Origin: Nitrospira sp. CG24E
GTDB taxonomy: Bacteria > Nitrospirota > Nitrospiria > Nitrospirales > Nitrospiraceae
Direction: 5' to 3'
Assembly (NCBI GenBank): GCA_002869895.2
Contig: NEWP02000033.1
Span: 67,348 to 131,347, forward strand
Length of the DNA stretch: 64,000 nt
Shown piece after piece: positions 8,006 to 15,407 of this stretch (position 1 is the first letter of the stretch; each line of letters starts with the position of its first letter). A program made the position numbers and the translations under genes. The notes beneath the pieces were generated by a model. It was not told the origin of the DNA. It saw nothing but the letters and a program-made list of their open reading frames with translations, and did not search any database.

Positions 8006-9373
8006 ATGCGTTACTGGCCCACACTCCTCATGGTATTCGTGCTGGCCGGACTCGGCCTGTATCTCTATGTCATCGAACTCCCACAGAAAGAATCGCACGA
8101 GCGACAGGATACCGCGGACAAGAAGGTGTTGCTCTTCGATCAGGACACCCTCTCCGGGATCACGATCAAGACCGACCGGCAGGAAATTGCCTTCGCTCGG
8201 ACTCCCCAGCAAGGTTGGGTATTGACCGCGCCCCTCAAGACCGAAGCCGATCAGCGGGAAGTACAAAATCTGATCCGAGCATTGGTGACCGGAACTGTGA
8301 CCCGCGTCGTTGAGGATCGACCGACCAATCTGGGTCCCTTTGGACTCGACAATCCGGTGACGACTATCACCGTCATAGCCGGCACCGCGCGGGAGACCTT
8401 CTCCATCGGGGATAGCGGTCCCCTCTCTTCCAGCCTCTATGTCCTACGTGAGTCGGACCGGAAGGTCTTGCTTACCACTTTGGCTCCAAAAGACTTCGTG
8501 AACAAGACCGTCATGACCTTTCGGCGTAAGGATATTTTGCATGTCTCGCAAGGCGACGTCGAACGGATACGCCTCACCTATCCCACTACCGAAATCGTGC
8601 TCTATCAGGGGCAGGAGAAACCCAAGAGCAAGTGGAAACTTCGCTACCCGATCGAAGCCGAAGCCGATCAGACGGAGGTGAGAACCCTTCTGTTTAGGCT
8701 CGAAGACCTCAGGGCACAGGGCATTGTCGATCCAGGACCCGAACGCGACGCCTTGGCCAAAACACTCACCCTACCCAAAGTGAAAGTTGCCATTCACACG
8801 ACCGATGGCGATCAGACAGTCAAACTGTACCAACCGAGCGAGGCGGGCGGCGCAGCGATTGCGGAGACGAGCCACGACGGCCCGCTCTATCGCGTCAATG
8901 CCACTGTCATCAAAGACCTGACCAAGGAACTATTCATATTCCAGGACAAACGGCTGCTCGGCATTGATTACACCGACATCGCCATCCTTTCGGTTAAGAC
9001 GCTGACCGAACAATATGTGCTGATCAATCAACAGAACGAGTGGGTCCTCGAAGATCGTCCGGCTGAGAAGCTGGACCAACAGGCCACCGACTTGTTTGTC
9101 AGCCGTGTCGCCAATGTCCCAGCCGAAGAACGTGTGATCAAACAGGCAGGGCCACTGGCGCCCTACGGCCTCGTGACGCCGGCTGCCGAGTTTACTGCCA
9201 CGGGAAGGAATGGAAAGATCGCGGGAAAACTCTCGATTGGTAGCCATGCTGACGGCCTTGCCTACGCCATGGGGCAGCGGATACCAGGCATATTCCAGAT
9301 TCGCGCCGACCTGCTTACCCAGATTCCTACGAAGAACGAACTCTTGACTGCCAAGTCAGAGAAAGCGCCGTAG
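8006..9373 (+). CDS. DUF4340 protein, partner of the Gld-type ABC transporter
   Basis: A 455-residue protein with one N-terminal membrane anchor (YWPTLLMVFVLAGLGLYLYV) and a large extracytoplasmic part. That part contains three related stretches of about 120 residues (about 35-165, 175-300, 310-445). Each has a strand-rich opening, a WxL-type core (GWVLTAPL, KWKLRYPI, EWVLEDRP) and a GPFGL/APYGL-like turn in repeats one and three. DUF4340 genes regularly follow gldG. ATG 8006 was chosen because the anchor begins there; it lies 4 bases after the gldG stop. Confidence 0.85.
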   Translation: MRYWPTLLMVFVLAGLGLYLYVIELPQKESHERQDTADKKVLLFDQDTLSGITIKTDRQEIAFARTPQQGWVLTAPLKTEADQREVQNLIRALVTGTVTRVVEDRPTNLGPFGLDNPVTTITVIAGTARETFSIGDSGPLSSSLYVLRESDRKVLLTTLAPKDFVNKTVMTFRRKDILHVSQGDVERIRLTYPTTEIVLYQGQEKPKSKWKLRYPIEAEADQTEVRTLLFRLEDLRAQGIVDPGPERDALAKTLTLPKVKVAIHTTDGDQTVKLYQPSEAGGAAIAETSHDGPLYRVNATVIKDLTKELFIFQDKRLLGIDYTDIAILSVKTLTEQYVLINQQNEWVLEDRPAEKLDQQATDLFVSRVANVPAEERVIKQAGPLAPYGLVTPAAEFTATGRNGKIAGKLSIGSHADGLAYAMGQRIPGIFQIRADLLTQIPTKNELLTAKSEKAP

Positions 9374-9489
9374 AGTCTCTCCACTTAAGTTTCCGACATC
9401 CGAACCGATAGAGACGTAGAGTATCGAACACCTACAAACACGACGATCGGTTTCACCGGTTCGGTATCTGTCAGAACCAGGAGGTCTTC

Positions 9490-9996
9490 ATGGACGAGCA
9501 GACACCGATGCAGCCTTCCCTCGCGAAAACGATTCTGGTCGTTGACGACGACCCGTCAATGAGGTTGATCTGTGTCAAAACACTCCGTGCCGAAGGGTTC
9601 ACCGTCCTTGAGGCGGAAGGCAGTTCAGAATCTTTGAAGATTTTGGCTACCTACAAGCAGCCAATCGATCTGTTGCTGACCGACCTGATGCTGCCCCCGC
9701 CTGACTTTCAGATGACCTCCACCGGAAATCCATATCCGAGGGTCCATGGTCACGAAATCATCCAACGGACTCTGGCCATGAAGAAGACCTTCCGTGTGAT
9801 CCTGATGTCGAGCCTGTCGGAACAAGAGCGCAAGGCATACAGAATCGGCAGCAATCAGGTTCCGTTTCTCCAGAAACCCTTTTCTGTCGAGGCCATGATG
9901 CAACTGGTCCATTCCGTGCTCGCAGCGCCTCCACTTTCTTTCGATGACTCCACCATGAGGTCGATCGCCCAGCAAGGCGTTCGATGGTATGGCTAA
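9490..9996 (+). CDS. stand-alone response regulator receiver protein
   Basis: A 168-residue CheY-like receiver with no output domain. The acidic pocket is D19-D21, the phosphoacceptor Asp65 (LLTDLML), the switch Ser107/Ser108 and the conserved Lys129 (FLQKPF). About a dozen extra residues after the phosphoacceptor loop (PDFQMTSTGNPYPRVHGH) separate it from helix 3. CCAGGAGGT lies upstream of ATG 9490. No kinase gene is adjacent, so its partner and target are unknown. Confidence 0.88.
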   Translation: MDEQTPMQPSLAKTILVVDDDPSMRLICVKTLRAEGFTVLEAEGSSESLKILATYKQPIDLLLTDLMLPPPDFQMTSTGNPYPRVHGHEIIQRTLAMKKTFRVILMSSLSEQERKAYRIGSNQVPFLQKPFSVEAMMQLVHSVLAAPPLSFDDSTMRSIAQQGVRWYG

Positions 9997-10157
9997 TCTC
10001 CCGCTTCACCTCACCTGAATCGCGACCGTCCAATCATCCATAACTAACCGCGGTAGATCGCATCCCGTTGCCGGCCTCGACGCACCTTGTTATATTCCAT
10101 TGTCCGATCAAAGTAGAATCGTTATCCTCTATCGCTGCTGGAAGAGAGGCAGGGCAG

Positions 10158-10544
10158 ATGAATCCATCTACAGTTTTGGGGTTCCTTTTCTTGGTCGCAA
10201 CGAGTGCTGTGCTACCGGCAATCGCAACGTCGAGCGCTGAAGAGGTTGTATACATTCAGATGCAGTCGACGCAGATGAATCAAGGCGCGCGCCCAGGGCA
10301 GCCACTTCCAGGTGTGCCGGTTGTGCGACCCTCTCTAAGAGAACGCGATGCGATCAGCGAAGTCCTCACGACCAAACCACGACCGAAGTCTCTGACCGAT
10401 GCCGACATCAAATACCTTAAGGAGTTACGCAACAAGCCGACATGGTTTGGATTCGAGCAACGAATCGTGCATGAAATATGGGCAGAGGTGAACGGGACGG
10501 AATGGAGTGATACTGAGGGCACAGGTTCTATTAAAAAGAATTAG
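10158..10544 (+). CDS. secreted hypothetical protein
   Basis: A 128-residue protein with a signal peptide (about residues 1-27, STVLGFLFLVATSAVLPAIA). The mature chain is Gln/Pro-rich at first, then a charged helical C-terminal half (LTDADIKYLKELRNKPTWFGFEQRIVHEIW). The start at 10158 places the signal peptide at the N-terminus with GGCAGGGCAG upstream. No family is recognised. Its 3' end abuts the MFS relic on the other strand, so it borders a rearranged region. Confidence 0.5.
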   Translation: MNPSTVLGFLFLVATSAVLPAIATSSAEEVVYIQMQSTQMNQGARPGQPLPGVPVVRPSLRERDAISEVLTTKPRPKSLTDADIKYLKELRNKPTWFGFEQRIVHEIWAEVNGTEWSDTEGTGSIKKN

Positions 10545-10712
10545 AAAGGCCAGCACCGCCAGTGCGCCCGGGATGACGGAGAGCCACAGCACGAAGCGGA
10601 ATGGGCCTGAGACATCGTTCCAGTGCCAATCCTGGGCCAGACCCAGCAGCGCCACGCCCAATAACGGGCCGATTACCGCGCCAACGGTGTCCGCCGCGCG
10701 GTGAAAACCGAG
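10536..10712 (-). pseudogene. MFS transporter remnant (about 55-60 codons)
   Basis: Read on the minus strand, the frame gives GFHRAADTVGAVIGPLLG, then a membrane segment and FVLWLSVIPGALAVLAFLILF. That corresponds to the end of helix 5 and helix 6 of a major facilitator transporter, with the conserved D-x-x-G-A-x-x-G-P loop. A stop codon lies just upstream (about 10719), and beyond the last helix the frame loses similarity at once. Only this slice of a transporter of about 400 residues survives, so it is a deletion relic. Confidence 0.7.
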
Positions 10713-10733
10713 AATTGATTAATTTTCAACGTG

Positions 10734-10883
10734 ATGGCAGTAAAGCCAAAGTGTAACAAGTGCGGCAAGTCCTGGCGGTGTTGCTCACGTATCGGTTGGC
10801 CGGCGAAGGAGGCGAAGACTTTGAACCGTGGGCAGAATGCGAGGAAAGGAAGTGTGTTCGGAATCGGAAGGAAGACACGCTGA
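10734..10883 (+). CDS. possible 49-residue basic Cys-containing protein
   Basis: ATG 10734 opens a 49-codon frame beginning MAVKPKCNKCGKSWRCC, giving CxxC followed by CC and many Lys/Arg. The cysteine spacing hints at a small zinc-binding knuckle. There is no clear ribosome-binding site, and the surrounding DNA is eroded, so this may be a chance or fragmentary frame. Confidence 0.25.
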   Translation: MAVKPKCNKCGKSWRCCSRIGWPAKEAKTLNRGQNARKGSVFGIGRKTR

Positions 10884-10904
10884 GTTCCACAGGCAGCCAG
10901 GACG

Positions 10905-11111
10905 TCAGATGTCGTCAGGTCGAGGACTCTGAGAAGCTGCTGATTTCTGGCGATGAAGAGGATCGGAACCCAGGAGTCTTATTCGGTGCTCCTCCTCGTC
11001 AATTCTAGTTACTCTCTGCCAATACTCATTCAACACCATTAGCCCGAGGATAACGGCCCCCCCTATAAGGGTCCACACCATATCTCCCAATACCCAATCC
11101 GAATCTTTCAT
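10905..11111 (-). CDS. small single-span membrane protein
   Basis: A 68-residue protein with one transmembrane helix (about residues 8-27, LGDMVWTLIGGAVILGLMVL) followed by a charged cytoplasmic tail (RVTRIDEEEHRIRLLG). GGGAAGGAAC lies 5-12 bases before ATG 11111, which favours a real gene. No family is recognised. Confidence 0.45.
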   Translation of the reverse strand: MKDSDWVLGDMVWTLIGGAVILGLMVLNEYWQRVTRIDEEEHRIRLLGSDPLHRQKSAASQSPRPDDI

Positions 11112-11601
11112 CAGAGCAGTTCCTTCCCGAGTGAGTTTTTCGGCACACTATCTTCCAGGCAACACTTCTACCTCACAAACATAAACTCGTACGTCATGGC
11201 TTTCAATCACAAAGTCTGTCCCAAGAATAGAGATAGAAATTTGGAAGAACACGGCGTTGGCTCCGGCATGGCCACACGGCAGTTGTTCCATCCCCAATTT
11301 AACTCCTTAGTTGAAGTTCTCGGCGCCAGCTTATGGGGGAGTGGCCCTGGAATTGAGACCATCCATCCCGATCACTTGCGTGCAAACCTGTTGGCGTGGA
11401 CCATCCACGCACCATCTTACGTATCATTAAGCATTTCTATCTGTTCGCATCATGGGTACATTCCCACCGGCCTGCGGCGAAGCCGTTGTCCTCAATAGTC
11501 CCTAACTGTCCTAAGCAGGCCTAAGTAGGGTACTTCTCATCATCATCTCACACCAGTATGGTCAGCGCCGTGCTGAGTTATGTCGGCAGAAAGGACGGAG
11601 C
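11112..11601. other. intergenic, no supported gene
   Basis: About 490 bases. One open frame of 100 codons (11196-11498) has no recognisable domain and irregular composition, so I treat it as chance. The region separates the MFS relic from the excisionase-like gene and tRNA-Arg, and fits an eroded accessory patch. Confidence 0.45.
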
Positions 11602-11859
11602 ATGAAGAAGGAGTTGCTCACGGTGAAAGAATTGGCGGCGGAACTGCGCATGAGCGTGAAGTCGATCCAGCGGGCCTACCGCGCGGGCGAGATCCCGGTG
11701 GAGTGGATGCGTCGCATGGCGCGGTTCGATCTCGCACAAGTCCGTCGGGCGATGAAGCGCACCCCGCAGATCGCCCCGTTCGGTAAAACGGGGGCTGTAT
11801 TTAAAGTGTACCTAACTGATGTTCTCATGAGTGCATGGACATGCCTGCTCGGTATGTGA
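11602..11859 (+). CDS. excisionase-like helix-turn-helix protein, possibly truncated
   Basis: An 85-residue protein. Residues 4-55 (LLTVKELAAELRMSVKSIQR, then an AYRAGEIP turn and a final RRAMKR) match the MerR/HTH_17 winged-helix fold used by excisionases and some regulators. AAAGGACGG precedes ATG 11602. The last 25 residues look unrelated and may come from read-through into flanking DNA. The gene lies 85 bases before tRNA-Arg, a common integration site, but no integrase is present. Confidence 0.6.
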   Translation: MKKELLTVKELAAELRMSVKSIQRAYRAGEIPVEWMRRMARFDLAQVRRAMKRTPQIAPFGKTGAVFKVYLTDVLMSAWTCLLGM

Positions 11860-11944
11860 GAGATTCTGACAATGAGGATCTCCAAGCACAAGCCCCTCAA
11901 TCTCTCCTTCCAATCCTCCCGTAAGTGCGCTAAATTCACGTCAT

Positions 11945-12021
11945 GCCCCCGTAGCTCAGTTGGATAGAGCAGCGGTTTCCTAAACCGTTTGTCGTACGTT
12001 CAATTCGTATCGGGGGCACCA
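11945..12021 (+). tRNA. tRNA-Arg (anticodon CCU)
   Basis: A full cloverleaf: acceptor stem GCCCCCG/CGGGGGC, D arm TAGCTCAGTTGGATAGAGC, anticodon loop TTCCTAA giving CCU, and T arm with loop TTCAATT. The encoded 3' CCA is at 12019-12021. The anticodon reads AGG codons for arginine. Confidence 0.96.
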
Positions 12022-12163
12022 ATTCAAGATCGCTCTCTCTTTCGAGCTTCTTCCTCACCCTCGCGGCAGAATCAGTCCGGCTACCGGTCTCTGTTACAGG
12101 CTCGTGATAGACCATCCTATCGTGACCGGCTTCCAAAGTGCCTGCTCGCTTTCCCATGTTCTC

Positions 12164-12192
12164 TTGCCACGTTGTGGGGCCTGGGCTAGTAT
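12164..12192 (+). promoter_or_regulatory. sigma-70-like promoter of the pseudo-nuclease gene
   Basis: TTGCCA at 12164-12169 and TAGTAT at 12187-12192 are separated by exactly 17 bases. The expected transcription start, near 12199, is only about 7 bases before ATG 12206, and no Shine-Dalgarno sequence intervenes. If this promoter is used, the mRNA is nearly leaderless. Confidence 0.45.
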
Positions 12193-12205
12193 TTTCCCAG
12201 ACTCT

Positions 12206-13567
12206 ATGGCACGAGCAAAAACATCAGAACAGTCCCGCTTGCGGTCCAAATCCGCCACGATAGAAGAGCTCACCCGCGGCGTCGGAAACCTTCAGGAATT
12301 CCTCGCGCAGGTGGAAGACCTTGGTCGAGAAGGCTTCCCCTATCTTGACGCGGCGAGGGCCAGAACAGAGTTGCAATTTCGTGAGTGCATTCGTCGCACG
12401 TTTGGCGAGAAGTCCCCCGAGTTCCAAGAACATCGGCAGCACAAGCTCCTCATGGGCAGTCCTGAGGAGACGCAGCAGAACATCGCACTCATCAGAACTT
12501 TTATCGCCACGCTTGAGCAGAAGAAACGTGATCTTCAAGGAGGACCGCCTCCTGCGCAGGCCCCACCACCGATCTCGAATGCACCGATACCCATGCATCC
12601 ACAGATGACGTTAGTGCCGCCGACAAACCAGACGGTTCAGATGACCATGATGCAAACGGCACCGATTACGCCGCCGCCAGTGCTCATGTCCGTCGCGATG
12701 ACCACGAATCTTGACCTGTCTTCAGCTACGGCGGCGCCGATTTCACCGCAGCACCCTCTCGCACCGGCAGCTTCTCCAAAAGTGCAGGAGCCTCCGAGTT
12801 CGCCTGGCCCTCAGCCCGAACCATCGCCGGTTTCAGTAGCCCCGAGTCTGTCGGCGCTCTCCCCGGTACCCCTGCAACGGCCTCCACAGACTCCACAAAT
12901 CGAGCAGGCTGCTTCAGCACATGCCGGCAAACCAGTCCAGCCATTACGACGTGAAGAGGAGCCCATCATGCAGCCCATTCCATCCGTCAGGTCGGAGCAC
13001 CAGATACAGGAATTGCCTACCGTCCCTCCGCAGTTGCAGTCGAGGCCCGCAATGACGACCGGGCCATCCTCGCACCAGGCGCCCGTCGCTCAGTCTCCTC
13101 AGGCCGGATCGGACACAGCCGAACTTGTGAAGATGCTCTGTGGTCGATTCCACTCGGTCGCACGGCAGTTGCGGCTGCGCGGGGAATATCGAGCCACATT
13201 AAACGTGGAAGACGAGATCGATGTGCAAGACCTGCTGCATGCACTCCTGCGGGTTCATTTTGATAATGTCGACACGGATGAATGGACGCCGAACTATTCA
13301 AGCGGAGCCCCGCGTACGACGCTCTTGCTGGACGACGGTCGATTTGCGGTCATCGTCAAGAAAACACGCCCAGGGCTCAACGTCAAAGACCTTAGCGACC
13401 AACTTCAGATTGACATAGAGCGGTATCGATCCCATGGTCGCTGTTCGACACTCCTCTGCTTTATGTACGACCCGGAAGGTCGCATCGGAAACCCTCGGGG
13501 GCTCGAAGCGAGCCTCATGAGCGTGAGCAAATCATTTGTCGTCGATCTACTCGTCGCACCGAAATGA
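12206..13567 (+). CDS. PD-(D/E)XK-fold protein with apparently inactive site (DpnII/MboI-like C-terminus)
   Basis: A 453-residue protein in three parts. Residues 1-110 are helical and charged, similar in feel to regions that precede this nuclease family. Residues 110-310 are a Pro/Gln/Ser/Ala-rich linker. Residues 310-453 match the DpnII/MboI-like PD-(D/E)XK domain, with the signatures DVQDLLHALLRVHFD, DEWTPNY, KKTR, IDIERYRSH and YDPEGRIGNPRGLE. In the domain as I know it, the active site is R-M-D...V-E-V-K. Here it reads R370-T-T372 and V-I383-V-K385, so the metal-binding Asp and Glu are gone and only Lys remains. It may therefore bind DNA or a partner without cutting. The next gene overlaps or abuts it. 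Confidence 0.75.
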   Translation: MARAKTSEQSRLRSKSATIEELTRGVGNLQEFLAQVEDLGREGFPYLDAARARTELQFRECIRRTFGEKSPEFQEHRQHKLLMGSPEETQQNIALIRTFIATLEQKKRDLQGGPPPAQAPPPISNAPIPMHPQMTLVPPTNQTVQMTMMQTAPITPPPVLMSVAMTTNLDLSSATAAPISPQHPLAPAASPKVQEPPSSPGPQPEPSPVSVAPSLSALSPVPLQRPPQTPQIEQAASAHAGKPVQPLRREEEPIMQPIPSVRSEHQIQELPTVPPQLQSRPAMTTGPSSHQAPVAQSPQAGSDTAELVKMLCGRFHSVARQLRLRGEYRATLNVEDEIDVQDLLHALLRVHFDNVDTDEWTPNYSSGAPRTTLLLDDGRFAVIVKKTRPGLNVKDLSDQLQIDIERYRSHGRCSTLLCFMYDPEGRIGNPRGLEASLMSVSKSFVVDLLVAPK

Positions 13568-13575
13568 GGTCATCC

Positions 13576-13986
13576 ATGAAGAAGTCTAAATCCGTTGTCG
13601 CCGCACCCTCCCTGGCGTCCGTCAGTCCTCGCGCATCGACACAGGCGACAGATCTTCGCCACGTTGATGCCGATGCCGAAATTTCCGCTGTGCCGAGTAC
13701 GATTCACGCCCCGGTCGATGGTGGGAGGATCCTGTCGGATCGGGCCTACGTGCTTATCAATGTCCTGCCGGGACGTACGAGCGATGTGGTTCGAGCTTTG
13801 TCCGGAATCAAGCAGCTCAAGACGATCGATCCCTGCTGGGGCAAGCCGGATATTATTGTGGTGGCCGAGGTGCCGGATCAGGACGCTCTGACCCAGTTGG
13901 TCCTGAGTCGTATTCATGAGATCGAGGGTGTCTCGCAGACGGACACTCATCTCGTCTATCGATTGAAGGCCGATAACGGCAAATGA
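13576..13986 (+). CDS. stand-alone Lrp/AsnC-type ligand-binding (RAM) domain protein
   Basis: A 136-residue protein. The first about 50 residues are low-complexity; the rest (about 55-132) is an AsnC/Lrp C-terminal RAM domain, AYVLINVLPGRTSDVVRALS, then DPCWGKPDIIVVAEVPD, then IEGVSQTDTHL. There is no DNA-binding HTH, unlike full Lrp regulators. RAM domains oligomerise and bind amino acids. ATG 13576 has GAGGT upstream; ATG 13564 overlaps the preceding stop as ATGA. Either start implies co-translation with the pseudo-nuclease gene. Confidence 0.78.
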   Translation: MKKSKSVVAAPSLASVSPRASTQATDLRHVDADAEISAVPSTIHAPVDGGRILSDRAYVLINVLPGRTSDVVRALSGIKQLKTIDPCWGKPDIIVVAEVPDQDALTQLVLSRIHEIEGVSQTDTHLVYRLKADNGK

Positions 13987-14003
13987 CCCCTGTAGATATG
14001 CGA

Positions 14004-15407
14004 TTATTCTAACTCTCCACTGTCGGCATCGTCCCCCAGATCCAATCCAAACCGCTCAGCCATCCGATAGAGCGTGCGCCGGTCAATGCCGAGAATCTTC
14101 GCAGCTTTGACCTTATTCCCCTTGGTTTCCTTCAGCACGCGGACGATATGTCGTTTTTCTATCTCTTCAAGCGACAGACTCCCCTCATCGTTGTGGCTGA
14201 TCGACCCGGCGGCTTCTTTCGACGGTAGCCCGGTTCGGCGGATCGACGCAGGAAGATCGTCCGGCGTGAGGAAGGGACCGTGACTCAGCGAGACGGCCCG
14301 CTCGATGGCGTTTTCCAATTCTCGTACATTCCCAGGCCATCGGTATTGCAGCAACAAGGTCATCGTTTCCGGCAAGACCCCGCGCACCGCATGCGCTCCC
14401 CCTGCCGCGCATTTCTGTAAGAAGTGATGGACCAACATCGGAATATCCTCTCGCCGCTCCACAAGGGACGGCAAGGTGATGCGTACGACATTGAGCCGGT
14501 AAAATAAGTCGTCTCGATACTTCCCCTCCTTGACGAGCTGCTCGAGGTCTCGATTTGTCGCGGCGATGATGCGGACATCGACCTTCGTCGATGTCGTGCC
14601 GCCGACGCGGCGGACTTCGTGGTCTTGCATGACCCGCAACAGCTTGACTTGCACGGCTTGTCCCAACTCTCCTATTTCATCGAGAAATAACGTGCCTCCA
14701 TTCGCCGATTCAAAGAGGCCGACTTTGTTCCCCACCGCGCCGGTAAAGGCGCCCTTTTCATACCCGAACATTTCCGACTCCATCAGGGTATCCGGCAACG
14801 CCCCGCAATTCACCGGAATAAACGGCTTGTCTCGACGAGGCCCATTTGTATGGATGGCCCGAGCGATCAGCTCCTTGCCGGTCCCGCTTTCTCCCTGCAG
14901 GAGGACCGTGCTCTTGCTCTCGGAGACCCGAGCGACCAGCGTATAGACCTCCAACATAGCCGGACTGCTTCCCACCAGCGGAGACCATTCATCTTTGGTT
15001 TTCAACTCTTCACGAAACCGGGTATTTTCTCGGACAAGTCGACAGTGCTCGAGACTGCGTTTCACCACGAGCGTGATATCTTCTTTCTTAAACGGTTTTG
15101 CGAGATAGTCGTAGGCTCCTTGTTTGATCGCTTCAATCGCGCCTTCAAGAGATCCGAACGAGGTCAGCACCACGACCGCCGTATCGGGATTCATGCGTTT
15201 AAATTCACGCAAGACAGTGAGCCCATCGACTGCGCCCATACGAATATCTGTCAACACCAGATCCACTTGCCCCTGGCGTCCGCGAGCGATGATTTCTTCT
15301 CCGCTGCCAAAGGCTTCGACGGCATAGCCTTCGTTTTTTAGCGCCTCAGCCAAGAGCTCACGCGCTACCGCATCGTCGTCTGCTACGAGAATATTCGCTG
15401 GTTTCAT
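14004..15407 (-). CDS. sigma-54-dependent response regulator, NtrC family
   Basis: A 467-residue activator in three domains. The receiver (1-120) has phosphoacceptor Asp54 and Lys104. The AAA+ domain (about 142-375) has Walker A GESGTGKE at 172-179, the sigma-54 contact loop GAFTGA at 219-224 and Walker B FLDE at 241-244. A C-terminal Fis-type HTH ends in KVKAAKILGIDRRTLYRMAE. Phosphorylation by the kinase encoded just upstream should drive open-complex formation at sigma-54 promoters. Its start overlaps the kinase stop as ATGA. Confidence 0.95.
   Translation of the reverse strand: MKPANILVADDDAVARELLAEALKNEGYAVEAFGSGEEIIARGRQGQVDLVLTDIRMGAVDGLTVLREFKRMNPDTAVVVLTSFGSLEGAIEAIKQGAYDYLAKPFKKEDITLVVKRSLEHCRLVRENTRFREELKTKDEWSPLVGSSPAMLEVYTLVARVSESKSTVLLQGESGTGKELIARAIHTNGPRRDKPFIPVNCGALPDTLMESEMFGYEKGAFTGAVGNKVGLFESANGGTLFLDEIGELGQAVQVKLLRVMQDHEVRRVGGTTSTKVDVRIIAATNRDLEQLVKEGKYRDDLFYRLNVVRITLPSLVERREDIPMLVHHFLQKCAAGGAHAVRGVLPETMTLLLQYRWPGNVRELENAIERAVSLSHGPFLTPDDLPASIRRTGLPSKEAAGSISHNDEGSLSLEEIEKRHIVRVLKETKGNKVKAAKILGIDRRTLYRMAERFGLDLGDDADSGELE

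Noticed and set aside
11196..11498. 100-codon open frame in the accessory patch
   Set aside because: There is no domain, no convincing ribosome-binding site, and the composition is irregular.
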